A stretch of DNA of 10,372 bases from Pseudomonas sp. (GCA_026398835.1 JAPLSD010000614.1:1-10372); one strand, 5' to 3'. Shown: positions 1-7,337, counted from the first letter of the stretch. Made by a program: numbers and translations. The notes: generated from the sequence alone by a model not told the origin.

Positions 1-1199
1 AGTACCAGGGTGGCGTTGGTGCCACCGAAGCCGAAGCTGTTGCTCATCACGTTGTTGAGCGTGACGTTCTCGCGGGTCTTGGTCAGGATCGGCATGTCAG
101 CGACAGCAGGGTCCAGCTCGTCGATGTTGGCCGAGCCGGCGATGAAGTTGCCTTCCATCATCAGCATGCAGTAGATCGCTTCGTGAACGCCTGCGGCGCC
201 CAGGGAGTGACCGGACAGGCTCTTGGTGGAGCTGATGGCCGGAGCCTTGTCGCCGAACACTTCACGTACACCTTCCATCTCTTTGGCGTCGCCGACCGGA
301 GTCGAAGTGCCGTGAGTGTTGATGTAGTCAATCGGGCCGTCGACGGTGGACATGGCCATCTGCATGCAGCGGATGGCGCCTTCGCCGCTAGGAGCGACCA
401 TGTCGTAGCCATCGGAGGTTGCGCCGTAGCCAACGATTTCCGCGTAGATCTTCGCGCCGCGGGCCAGAGCGTGTTCCAGCTCTTCAACCACGACCATGCC
501 GCCACCGCCGGCGATGACGAAACCGTCACGTTTGGCGTCGTAGGCACGGGAAGCTTTTTCCGGGGTTTCGTTGTACTGACTGGACAGTGCGCCCATGGCG
601 TCGAACAGGAACGACTGGCTCCAGTGTTCTTCTTCGCCGCCACCGGCAAAAACGATGTCCTGCTTGCCCATCTGGATCTGTTCCATGGCGGTACCGATGC
701 AGTGAGCACTGGTGGCACAGGCAGAAGCGATGGAGTAGTTCAGGCCCTTGATCTTGAATGGTGTGGCCAGGCAAGCGGAAACCGTGCTGCTCATGGTCCG
801 CGTGACGCGGTATGGGCCGACGCGCTTGACGCCTTTTTCGCGCAGGATGTCCAGCGCTTCCATCTGGTTCAGGGTCGACGCGCCGCCGGAACCGGCAATC
901 AGGCCGGTACGCGGGTTGGAGACTTGCTCCTCGGTCAGACCGGAGTCCGCGATGGCGTCTTTCATGGCCAGGTATGCGTAAGCCGCTGCGTGGCCGACGA
1001 AGCGATAGATCTTGCGATCGATCAGTTCTTCGAGGTTAAGGTCAATGGAGCCGGAAACCTGGCTACGCAGACCCATTTCGGCATATTCCGGGTTGAAGCG
1101 GATGCCAGGGCGACTTGCACGCAGGTTAGCGGAGACGGTCTCTTTGTCATTGCCCAGGCACGAAACGATGCCCAGACCAGTGATAACGACGCGGCGCAT
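1..1199 (-). CDS. fabB: 3-oxoacyl-ACP synthase I (FabB), 3' end cut by window edge
   Basis: FabB is the condensing enzyme that elongates cis-3-decenoyl-ACP and so commits carbon to unsaturated fatty acids; it is cytoplasmic and works directly after FabA. The reading frame starts [18 protein letters not shown] and stays open to base 1 (399 codons). The thiolase-fold triad is visible: nucleophile C161 in [13 protein letters not shown]296 in [11 protein letters not shown] and H331 in [12 protein letters not shown], with K326 just before it. These match E. coli C163/H298/H333/K328 with a constant offset of two. The last visible residues form the conserved [13 protein letters not shown] segment, so only a handful of residues should be missing. 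The ATG lies 11 nt after the fabA stop, with an AAGG-type ribosome site across the fabA stop codon, so the two genes are co-transcribed. C-His-His active-site geometry and fabA linkage distinguish it from FabF. Confidence 0.97.
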   Translation of the reverse strand, partial: MRRVVITGLGIVSCLGNDKETVSANLRASRPGIRFNPEYAEMGLRSQVSGSIDLNLEELIDRKIYRFVGHAAAYAYLAMKDAIADSGLTEEQVSNPRTGLIAGSGGASTLNQMEALDILREKGVKRVGPYRVTRTMSSTVSACLATPFKIKGLNYSIASACATSAHCIGTAMEQIQMGKQDIVFAGGGEEEHWSQSFLFDAMGALSSQYNETPEKASRAYDAKRDGFVIAGGGGMVVVEELEHALARGAKIYAEIVGYGATSDGYDMVAPSGEGAIRCMQMAMSTVDGPIDYINTHGTSTPVGDAKEMEGVREVFGDKAPAISSTKSLSGHSLGAAGVHEAIYCMLMMEGNFIAGSANIDELDPAVADMPILTKTRENVTLNNVMSNSFGFGGTNATLV

Positions 1200-1210
1200 G
1201 CGGATAACCC

Positions 1211-1726
1211 TTAGAAGTTGTCAGTGGAAGTAAATACGCCAACCCGAAGGCCTTCGGCGGTGTAGATCTCACGGCCGTCGACGCTGACAGAACCATCGGC
1301 GATGGCCATGTTCAGCTTGCCGCGCATGACGCGTTTGATCTGAATGTTGTACGTAACTTTTTTGGCAGTCGGCAAGACCTGGCCGAAGAATTTTACCTCT
1401 CCTGAACCCAATGCGCGACCACGGCCTGGCAGGTCTTGCCAGCCCAGGAAGAAACCGACCAGTTGCCACATGGCATCCAGGCCCAGGCAGCCAGGCATCA
1501 CCGGGTCGCCTTCGAAGTGGCATGCGAAGAACCACAGGTCTGGATTGATATCCAGCTCAGCGACCAATTCACCTTTGCCGTACTTGCCACCCTCAGCGCT
1601 GATATGGGTGATGCGATCCACCATCAACATGTTAGGGGCGGGCAGTTGCGCGTTACCTGGGCCGAACAGCTCACCGCGACTGCAGCGCAGCAGATCTTCC
1701 CGGGTAAAGGCTTTTTGTTTGGTCAT
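1211..1726 (-). CDS. fabA: 3-hydroxydecanoyl-ACP dehydratase/isomerase (FabA)
   Basis: FabA dehydrates 3-hydroxydecanoyl-ACP and isomerises trans-2- to cis-3-decenoyl-ACP, the branch point for anaerobic unsaturated fatty acid synthesis in the cytoplasm. The product is 171 aa, the normal length for the family. The hot-dog-fold active site is intact: H70 in [20 protein letters not shown] and D84 at the end of that segment, at the same numbers as in E. coli FabA. The conserved [18 protein letters not shown] region is also present at about residues 22-39. The ATG at 1726 has a strong GAGGAG Shine-Dalgarno about 6 nt upstream. It is the first gene of the fabAB operon (11 nt to fabB). A consensus -10 and a palindromic operator candidate lie about 150 bp upstream. 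FabZ is excluded by the isomerase-type sequence and fabB linkage. Confidence 0.98.
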   Translation of the reverse strand: MTKQKAFTREDLLRCSRGELFGPGNAQLPAPNMLMVDRITHISAEGGKYGKGELVAELDINPDLWFFACHFEGDPVMPGCLGLDAMWQLVGFFLGWQDLPGRGRALGSGEVKFFGQVLPTAKKVTYNIQIKRVMRGKLNMAIADGSVSVDGREIYTAEGLRVGVFTSTDNF

Positions 1727-1858
1727 GCGAGCTCCTCAATAGTCCCATGTGGCAGGGTGGGGCAAATCTTCCCGACCGATCGAAGCGTTCATGCCTCGAA
1801 TCGACAGCCTACTCATAGACTATTGCGTTGTAGTGAAAGTCACAGCACAAAGGGCATG
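1727..1858 (-). other. Untranslated leader of fabA
   Basis: This stretch lies between the predicted fabAB transcription start and the fabA ATG. It has no credible gene: the open frames crossing it run antisense into fabA or are short. It ends with the strong GAGGAG ribosome site. A second, closer promoter was looked for; no convincing -35/-10 pair was seen. Confidence 0.4.
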
Positions 1859-1876
1859 AATGTACACTTGTGCACT
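1859..1876. promoter_or_regulatory. Palindromic operator candidate of DesT/FabR type upstream of fabA
   Basis: The 18-bp sequence reads AGTGCACAAGTGTACATT on the minus strand. Its two 9-bp halves match at six of nine positions when one is reverse-complemented. It begins about 7 nt past the -10 box, covering the expected transcription start, a typical place for a repressor. TetR-family regulators of unsaturated fatty acid genes (FabR in enterics, DesT in Pseudomonas) bind palindromes of similar length with ACA/TGT cores, and DesT is reported to affect fabAB in P. aeruginosa. Assigning this site to DesT is inference from general similarity and position. Confidence 0.45.
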
Positions 1877-1882
1877 GAAATT

Positions 1883-1912
1883 ATTATACAGGCTCGTTTC
1901 AGGGCCTGTTCG
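1883..1912 (-). promoter_or_regulatory. Predicted fabAB promoter
   Basis: On the minus strand there is a perfect sigma-70 -10 hexamer, TATAAT (1883-1888). An 18-bp spacer separates it from a weak -35-like CGAACA (1907-1912). Transcription would start near 1876, giving a leader of about 150 nt before the fabA ATG. The weak -35 may mean that an activator helps, or that the promoter is held at a moderate level. The prediction rests on the -10 match and on the palindrome that falls exactly over the expected start. Confidence 0.55.
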
Positions 1913-1975
1913 GGTGCCTAAGACTGCCGCACTTTCGCATTTCACGCCAGTCGCAGATCGTCGAAACCTCTGTAC

Positions 1976-2001
1976 TAGGGTCTGTTGACGTTTGGTGACG
2001 A
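1976..2001 (+). repeat. Left terminal inverted repeat of the palindromic element
   Basis: These 26 bp are identical to the reverse complement of 2218-2243. After a one-base indel the similarity resumes for CCGCG. It lies immediately upstream of the fabAB promoter region, about 64 bp from the -35. Confidence 0.9.
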
Positions 2002-2014
2002 ACCGCGTTGCTGT

Positions 2015-2099
2015 GCCAACTTGTGCGAGGCAAGGCGCGGGATGCCGCGAATGGTTGTTCCCTTGGCAAATCCCGCAACGCCGCCTCGCGCAAGTTGGC
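2015..2099. repeat. Internal hairpin A of the palindromic element
   Basis: The outer arms GCCAACTTGTGCGAGGC (2015-2031) and GCCTCGCGCAAGTTGGC (2083-2099) pair at 16 of 17 positions. A second paired block, GCGGGAT with ATCCCGC, lies further in. The loop holds TGGTTGTTCC. No T-tract follows on either strand, so it is not a standard intrinsic terminator. Confidence 0.8.
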
Positions 2100-2118
2100 G
2101 CGCAACCCGGAGGGACGG

Positions 2119-2207
2119 GGCCCACTTGGCGCAGGGCTGCGTTGCTCGGAACTTATTTGGAACAACCAAACCACGTTCCTCGCGCCTTGCCCTGCGCCAA
2201 GTGGGCC
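2119..2207. repeat. Internal hairpin B of the palindromic element
   Basis: The outer arms GGCCCACTTGGCGCAGGGC (2119-2137) and its exact reverse complement (2189-2207) form 19 perfect base pairs. The inner part is less regular and includes GGAACAACCA, the reverse complement of the TGGTTGTTCC loop motif of hairpin A. Where the stem sequence differs from hairpin A, both arms differ together, so pairing is kept. Confidence 0.85.
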
Positions 2208-2217
2208 GCCGTCGCGG

Positions 2218-2243
2218 TCGTCACCAAACGTCAACAGACCCTA
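2218..2243 (-). repeat. Right terminal inverted repeat of the palindromic element
   Basis: This is the perfect 26-bp partner of 1976-2001. Its outermost three bases, read on the minus strand, are TAG and serve as the stop codon of the hybrid kinase gene, so element and gene overlap by exactly the stop codon. Confidence 0.9.
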
Positions 2244-4142
2244 TTGCACCCAGCGCTGCAGAATTTGCTGCAGATCAGTGCGTTTGAATGGCTTGGCCAG
2301 ATAATCGTTCATTCCGGCGTCAAGGCAGGCTTCGCGGTCTCCCTGTAAAGCATTGGCGGTCAGGGCGATGATTGGCAGGTCGGCGCAGCCGGGCAGTTGG
2401 CGGATCTGTCGGGTGGCTTCATAGCCATCGATAAGCGGCAGCCGGCAGTCCATCAGAATCGCTTCGAATATAAGGCTCTCAGCGCTGCGAATGGCTTGTG
2501 CGCCGTCGGTGGCGACGCTGACGGTGAAGCCCAGGCTGCGCAGCATTGCCTCGATCACTGTCCGGTTGACCGGGTTGTCCTCCACCAACAACACATTGCG
2601 ACCTTCTCCATGAACGTTTCCTGACGGTACCCGTGGTGCAAGCACCGGCAAGCTTTGCTGATACAGCGCCAACGGTATCTCCAGAGTGAAGACCGAGCCG
2701 CGGCCTTCTTCACTCTGGGCACGCAGGGTGCCGCCCATCCGTTCAGCGAGGGTGCGGGCAATTGGCAGGCCAAGCCCGGTGCCGCCATAGCGTCGGGAAA
2801 TCGAGCTGTCGGCCTGCTGGAACGCATTGAACATCAGCTGCAGGCTTTGCGCCGAGATACCGATGCCGCTGTCGCGCACACTGCAGGAGAACCACAGCAC
2901 TTCGTGGTCCAGAGATTGCCACTGCGGCTCAATTGTCACGCTGCCTTGATCGGTGAATTTCAGTGCATTGCCGATCAGGTTGACCAGGATCTGCCGGATC
3001 CGCGTTGGATCACCCTGAACCTGCAGCGACTCCATGCTGGCCGGTATCTTCAGCTCAAGGTTGAGGCCGCGCTGTACTGCACTGTGCGCAAATGCTTGAG
3101 CGGAGCTGGTGATCAGGTCGGCCAGGTTGAACGGGATATGTTCCAGTTCCAGCGCCGAACGCTCGATGCGCGAGAAGTCGAGGATGTCGTTGATTACCTT
3201 GAGCAGGTGTTCGGTGGACTCTGAGGCAAGTGCCGCGTATTCGATCTGCTCTTCGGTCATTTCGGTGGTTTCGAGCAGTTGCAGCATACCCAACACACCA
3301 TTCATCGGCGTGCGCAGCTCATGGCTCATCATCGCCAGGAAGTCAGATTTGGCGTTGTTGGCTTTTTCCGCTTCTTCGCGGGTCTGGATCAATTGGGCCA
3401 TCGCCTGATGCTGTTCGCGGCTGGCTTGCGCAAGGCCTGCGGCCAGATTGTTGATGTGTCGTGACAGGTTGCCAAGCTCTGCATCGTCGACGATCGGCAG
3501 CGGGGTGCTGTAGTCGCCTTGTTGAATCGCCTTGACCGCATTACCCATTGCACTGATCGGCTGCGAAAGGCTTGCGGCCAGGCGGCGGGCCAGTAGAAAG
3601 GTAAACAGCAGGGCAAAAAGCGCAAGAATCCCGGCCTTGAACAGGATTTCCTGCTGGCGCTGACTGAAGGCGTCATTGGACATGCCGACAATCACCCGTC
3701 CCAGGTAATCCTCCTTCGGCGTGATAGCTGGCGAACTGCCGTTCTCAAGGAAATCATTGTTGAGCTGGATCCGTTGCAAGCGCACCGGTGCTTGAAACGC
3801 TTCAACCTGCTGCGATCGACTGACGGTTTCAGAGGGTTGCTCGACATACACCAGAACATTGTTGGCGCTGTCCTGTACTTCCAGAAAGCGCACGTGCGGG
3901 ATCGCCAGGGTGGCCTTCAACAAGCTGTCGAGCACCTCGTTGTTACCGGAGATCACGCCGTACTCGGTGGCCGGCGCCAGTTGGTTGGCAATCAGCTGAC
4001 CGGTGTGGTTCAGCTCTTGGCGCAAATCCTGAATCCGCACGAAGGTAAAGAAGCTGATCAGCAGCAATGTCAGCAACAGGGCCGGGCCAAGGCTGATGAG
4101 CTGGGTGCGGGTATTGATGTCCCAGCGGCGACGGAAGGTCAT
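2241..4142 (-). CDS. Membrane hybrid sensor histidine kinase/response regulator (PA1611-like)
   Basis: This 633-aa inner-membrane kinase should autophosphorylate on His, pass phosphate to its own receiver, and then relay it to a separate HPt protein. Domain order: TM1 about 15-35; a periplasmic sensor of about 130 residues whose LIANQLAPATEYG resembles the GacS/BarA sensor type; TM2 about 168-184; HAMP about 185-240; HisKA with H274 in SHELRTPMNG; HATPase with N392 (LVNLIGNALKF), DSGIGIS and GGTGLGLPI (about 376-490); a C-terminal receiver (about 515-630) with E521/D522, phosphoacceptor D565, T595 and K617. No HPt domain follows. The ATG overlaps the upstream TGA as ATGA and has an AAGGAG site. 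Next to fabA it occupies the place of P. aeruginosa PA1611, which works through HptB and RetS; orthology is inferred. The stop codon lies in the adjacent repeat element. Confidence 0.93.
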   Translation of the reverse strand: MTFRRRWDINTRTQLISLGPALLLTLLLISFFTFVRIQDLRQELNHTGQLIANQLAPATEYGVISGNNEVLDSLLKATLAIPHVRFLEVQDSANNVLVYVEQPSETVSRSQQVEAFQAPVRLQRIQLNNDFLENGSSPAITPKEDYLGRVIVGMSNDAFSQRQQEILFKAGILALFALLFTFLLARRLAASLSQPISAMGNAVKAIQQGDYSTPLPIVDDAELGNLSRHINNLAAGLAQASREQHQAMAQLIQTREEAEKANNAKSDFLAMMSHELRTPMNGVLGMLQLLETTEMTEEQIEYAALASESTEHLLKVINDILDFSRIERSALELEHIPFNLADLITSSAQAFAHSAVQRGLNLELKIPASMESLQVQGDPTRIRQILVNLIGNALKFTDQGSVTIEPQWQSLDHEVLWFSCSVRDSGIGISAQSLQLMFNAFQQADSSISRRYGGTGLGLPIARTLAERMGGTLRAQSEEGRGSVFTLEIPLALYQQSLPVLAPRVPSGNVHGEGRNVLLVEDNPVNRTVIEAMLRSLGFTVSVATDGAQAIRSAESLIFEAILMDCRLPLIDGYEATRQIRQLPGCADLPIIALTANALQGDREACLDAGMNDYLAKPFKRTDLQQILQRWVQ

Positions 4143-5071
4143 GGGTGGTTTTCTCCTTCGGCCAGCCGGGTCGCGACAGACTGTTCGTCAATCGGTTCGA
4201 TGCCCAGTGAGCGCGCCACTTGCGGATTACTCAGCACTTTGAACTGTTGCGGGTACAGCGCACGAGGCCAGTTGGCGGTCGGGCGGTCGAGCAAGGTGTC
4301 GAGAATCGCCAGCCAGTCGTTTTGGTCGCTGTAGGTGCTGGCCAGGCTACCGGCCTTGACGAAGCCGGCATTGGGGCCGATCAGCGCCAATTGCCGGGCA
4401 TAGCTGCTTAGCAGCAGATTTTTCACGGTTTTCGGGTTGTACAGGTCGTTATCGTCGAGGCCCAGGAGTACGTCGCTTTTTTTCAGCAATGCCTGGAGTG
4501 GGCGGCTGTCACTGGTGTTGTCCCAACGCTCGGCGACGATTTGCAGGCCCAGCGGTTGCGCGACCTGGCGCAGTTCTTTCAAGAGAAACTCGCTGTGGCT
4601 GTCATAGAGCACGCCAACCCGTCGGGCCTGCGGAAGGATGCGTTGGGTCAGACGCAATTGTCGATCCAGTGGCGGATCGCTCCACAACAGACTGAGTCTG
4701 GCGGGCAGGGTGTTGCCCAAACGTTGCCGGGCTTGCAGCCGACTGATGCGCAGCACCAGGGTTGCCGGTCCTTGGGCGTCTTGCAGGCGCCAGACCAGAC
4801 TCGGCAGATCGAGCAGGATCAGTCGTGTGTCTGAAGGCAGTTTGCTTGGCGCAGGCAGGTTGGTCAGCGAACTGAAGCGCACCGTGTCTTCAGGCCGCCG
4901 TTGGCTCAGGGCCTGGGTAAAGGACTGCACGCCGGGGCTGTCTTCGGCACCGGCCAGCACAATCTCTGCGGCCCGGCCCGCAAGGCTGGCGAGCAGGCAG
5001 ATAACGGCCAGGCACACTGACCCGAGCAGGTGGCCAAGGGGTGGCGTCATCCGTGACTTACGTTCATCCAT
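4139..5071 (-). CDS. Orphan periplasmic substrate-binding protein, ABC_sub_bind type
   Basis: The 310-aa product has a signal peptide (hydrophobic residues about 12-31, likely cleavage after AGRAA, residue 35) and then a periplasmic binding-protein fold. The segment RQLRLTQRILPQARRVGVLYD (about 137-157) and the tail NPQVARSLGI (about 282-291) are typical of the ABC_sub_bind family (PF04392). No permease or ATPase gene is nearby, so it probably presents a ligand to a partner and is not part of a transporter encoded here. The candidates are the downstream kinase (4-nt ATGA overlap) and the upstream receptor (1 nt away). Ligand unknown. The start at 5071 (MDERKSRMTPP) has a GGAG rather far upstream; M8 at 5050 is an alternative that leaves the signal peptide intact but has a weaker ribosome site. 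Confidence 0.85.
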   Translation of the reverse strand: MDERKSRMTPPLGHLLGSVCLAVICLLASLAGRAAEIVLAGAEDSPGVQSFTQALSQRRPEDTVRFSSLTNLPAPSKLPSDTRLILLDLPSLVWRLQDAQGPATLVLRISRLQARQRLGNTLPARLSLLWSDPPLDRQLRLTQRILPQARRVGVLYDSHSEFLLKELRQVAQPLGLQIVAERWDNTSDSRPLQALLKKSDVLLGLDDNDLYNPKTVKNLLLSSYARQLALIGPNAGFVKAGSLASTYSDQNDWLAILDTLLDRPTANWPRALYPQQFKVLSNPQVARSLGIEPIDEQSVATRLAEGENHP

Positions 5072-5072
5072 G

Positions 5073-7184
5073 CTAGAGCTCTAACTCCGCGCTGAAGTAG
5101 AGAACGTGGCGCCGGTCATACATGTTGTCGGCAAACGTGGTGGGTTGGTCGTCGAGTCGTTGCTGAAATATTCCGGCCAACTCCAGACTGGCCTTGCCCA
5201 GGGCGATCCGTGTGTCGACCCGTTCAAAGCGGTAGCCGTTGAGGGTATCGTCACCATAGTAGAAGAGGGCGCTGGACCAACCCTGACCCCAATCGCGCAG
5301 CCAACCTGCCGAGCCGCTGTTGCGTGCGGTCAGTTGCTGATCGAGGGGATTGCTCGCCTCGGCGTCGACGTAGGCATAGGTCAGGCGCAGACGGTCTGCG
5401 GTGCTCATGCGCCAGTCGAGCTGGATTTCGCTGCCGCTGAAACGTGAGGAGTTCGAGTTGCTGGCAATGTACTGGTTGTTACGCAACGGCTCGCTGATCA
5501 TACCGGTGATTTCGTCGTAAAACAGCTTCACGTCGACGGCCAGCCCGATATCGGCAAAGACCCCGTTGTAGCCCAGTTCCCGCGAGCGCATGCGTTCCTG
5601 CTCGAGATTGCCCGGGCCGCGGGTCTTGACGAAGTACTGGGCGCTGGACTGACCGTAGGCTCTGGGAGTCAGGTTGGTGACCCGATAGCTCCAGTTGACG
5701 TTGTTCTCGAACATGTCCGGTGAGCGGATGGCTTCCGAATACACCGCGCGCAGGCCGTGGCGCGGGTTGATTAGGTAATTGACTGCCACCCGCGGCGTGA
5801 GCGAACTGCCAATCAACTGGGTGTCTTCAAACATGGCACCGCCCTGAAGCAGCCAGTGCTCGCTTGCTCTCCACTCAAGCTGACCGAACAGGCGCCAGAT
5901 GGTGTCATCGAGGGTGCCATTGAAATAGGTCTCCGAGTCTGCCCGGTCGTAACGGTAGTTCATCCCGCTCACCAGCCGCAGGCTATCGGACAGGCTCAGG
6001 GTGTCCTGCAGTTCGAGGTCGTAGCGCGATTCGCGGGAGCTTTGGTCGATATCGCCGCACAGGGTTTGCCTGGCGCCACCTTTCCATTGCCCCAGAACCT
6101 GATTGGCCAGAGCCTGTTCCGCGGGTGTTCCGGGCGGTGCTCCGGTGGCGGTGTAATTCTCCATGTGTCGGGCAAGTCGTTCGGTGTAGTTCGGGTCGAG
6201 CTGCCAGAGCCGGGTCAGTTCGGGGCTGAATGATACCTCTGCGTCACACGCCCGCCAGTTCTGCTGGCGATCCCAGTGTTGCGCCGAGCCTTGGACATAG
6301 AGACTGTGATCCGGGTTGATGTCCAGGTTCCAGCGCAACGAACCGGCATAGTCTTTGGCGATGACGTCAGAATTGTTACCGGCCGTGGTGATCCCGGAGA
6401 ACACTGGACGGTAGGTATAAGGCCGCTGGTTGGTGCCGTCTTTGGCGTTCAATTGCCAATCGATGCTTTGCTGTTCGTTGAGCATCTGACTGACGGCCAG
6501 GTTGAAGCGGTTCAAGCGGCGACTGTCACGATAATCCGCGCCATTACGATCCGAATCGAAACCGTCATCTTCCTGACCGGACAGCGACACGCGCAGATCG
6601 CCGGTGTCCCAGCCGTTGCCCTGGCTGGCGTACCAGTCATTGATGCCGCGCTGGCCATGGGTAACCTTCATCCGCGTGCCGTGGCTGTCGGCCGGCGAGC
6701 GGGTGATGATATTGACCACCGCCATCAGCGCATTAGCGCCATAGCTCACGGTATTGGGCCCGCGGAAGACTTCGATGCGTTCGATATCCTCCATGGCCAC
6801 CGGAATATCGCTCCAGTCCACGGTCGCCAGGCCCGCGCGATACACCGAGCGGCCGTCGATCAGCACCTGCATGCGCCGCGCTTCACTGGCATTGGTGCCG
6901 TGATAGTTCACCACCGCCTGATTGCCGCTGATGTTGCCGACCATCATCCCTGGCACCAGACGCAGCAGTTCGCTGATATCCCGGGCGCCGCTGGCCTTGA
7001 TCAGTTCACTGTCGATCACCGTCATGCTGCCGGGAACTGCCGCCGGCGACTGTTTCAGGCGGGTAGCGGTGAGCACCTGCGGCAGCGGCTGGTTATCGAG
7101 AAACAGGTCATCGGCCAGCACCGGACTGCTGACAATCAGCGCGAGGGCCAGTGATGAGCGTGGATTGGGAGGGCCAAAATACAC
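5073..7184 (-). CDS. TonB-dependent outer-membrane receptor
   Basis: This is a 703-aa outer-membrane beta-barrel receptor that would take up or sense a scarce ligand using TonB energy. A signal peptide (LALALIVSSPVLA, about 12-24) is followed by a TonB-box-like LPQVLTATR (34-42) and then a plug domain (about 45-165) ending in IERIEVFRGPNTVSYGANAL. The barrel runs to LYFSAELEL. No N-terminal STN signalling domain is present. The start chosen is GTG at 7184, with AAGG 7 nt upstream. The frame is open to an ATG at 7292, but the extra 36 residues do not look like a signal peptide and contain cysteines. The mature protein has only two cysteines (C313, C376), bracketing a probable large extracellular loop. 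The terminal residue is Leu, whereas many barrels end in an aromatic. No Fur-box-like sequence was seen upstream. It is the first gene of the three-gene operon; ligand unknown. Confidence 0.9.
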   Translation of the reverse strand: MYFGPPNPRSSLALALIVSSPVLADDLFLDNQPLPQVLTATRLKQSPAAVPGSMTVIDSELIKASGARDISELLRLVPGMMVGNISGNQAVVNYHGTNASEARRMQVLIDGRSVYRAGLATVDWSDIPVAMEDIERIEVFRGPNTVSYGANALMAVVNIITRSPADSHGTRMKVTHGQRGINDWYASQGNGWDTGDLRVSLSGQEDDGFDSDRNGADYRDSRRLNRFNLAVSQMLNEQQSIDWQLNAKDGTNQRPYTYRPVFSGITTAGNNSDVIAKDYAGSLRWNLDINPDHSLYVQGSAQHWDRQQNWRACDAEVSFSPELTRLWQLDPNYTERLARHMENYTATGAPPGTPAEQALANQVLGQWKGGARQTLCGDIDQSSRESRYDLELQDTLSLSDSLRLVSGMNYRYDRADSETYFNGTLDDTIWRLFGQLEWRASEHWLLQGGAMFEDTQLIGSSLTPRVAVNYLINPRHGLRAVYSEAIRSPDMFENNVNWSYRVTNLTPRAYGQSSAQYFVKTRGPGNLEQERMRSRELGYNGVFADIGLAVDVKLFYDEITGMISEPLRNNQYIASNSNSSRFSGSEIQLDWRMSTADRLRLTYAYVDAEASNPLDQQLTARNSGSAGWLRDWGQGWSSALFYYGDDTLNGYRFERVDTRIALGKASLELAGIFQQRLDDQPTTFADNMYDRRHVLYFSAELEL

Positions 7185-7216
7185 GGCACAGCCTTGAGAA
7201 CAAATAATTGCCGCGC

Positions 7217-7245
7217 ATGTTAACCGAGCTGATCGGGTTTTCCAG
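7217..7245 (-). promoter_or_regulatory. Weak promoter candidate for the receptor-binding protein-kinase operon
   Basis: On the minus strand TAACAT (7217-7222, four of six consensus positions) is separated by 17 bp from CTGGAA (7240-7245, three of six). It precedes the GTG start by about 30 nt. The region 7185-7380 is the only divergent intergenic space for this operon, so a promoter must be in or near it, but this particular one is weakly supported. Confidence 0.25.
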
Positions 7246-7337
7246 TCACGATGCAGGCATTTTCCGTGGCTAAATGGGTCTGATACCAACATTTACCGGT
7301 ATTCATCGGTGGGGCTGGCCGCTAGTGGACTGCACCG

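Larger units (their letters stand above)
1976..2243. mobile_element. 268-bp palindromic repeat element, MITE-like, non-coding
   Basis: The element is bounded by perfect 26-bp terminal inverted repeats beginning TAGGGTCTGTTGACG, which read outward to inward at both ends. Between them lie two hairpins of about 85-90 bp (2015-2099 and 2119-2207). The second hairpin, reverse-complemented, aligns with the first: both carry GCAAGGCGCG in the left arm, TGGTTGTTCC near the loop and GCAACGC in the right arm. The whole unit is therefore an inverted duplication inside terminal repeats. There is no transposase frame; open frames inside are low-complexity read-through of the repeats. A TA dinucleotide is present at both outer edges, which could be a TA target duplication (as for IS630-type or some IS5-type elements) or simply part of the repeat. 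It may be one of the dispersed repeat families of fluorescent pseudomonads; no family name is assigned because copy number cannot be seen from one window. Confidence 0.75.

Noticed and set aside
183..1214. A 343-codon plus-strand frame opposite fabB
   Set aside because: It is antisense to a complete, motif-verified FabB frame and has no recognisable domains; long shadow frames are common in GC-rich DNA.
1976..2243. CRISPR array or ordinary REP cluster
   Set aside because: There are no regularly spaced direct repeats with unique spacers; the unit is one nested inverted structure much larger than a single REP.
1820..2348. Several overlapping frames of 60-120 codons through the repeat element
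   Set aside because: They run across the terminal repeats and hairpins on both strands, have no ribosome sites, and their sequences follow the palindrome.
4139..5071. Component of a complete ABC transporter
   Set aside because: No permease or ATPase gene is adjacent; neighbours are a receptor and a kinase.
6276..7154. A 292-codon plus-strand frame opposite the receptor gene
   Set aside because: Composition (runs of His/Arg/Ala/Val) is typical of a reverse-strand shadow, and the minus-strand frame has clear plug and barrel motifs.
7287..7306. Short inverted repeat ATACC-N10-GGTAT in the gpsA/receptor intergenic region
   Set aside because: Five-base arms are expected by chance at this scale, and it is not placed over a convincing promoter element.
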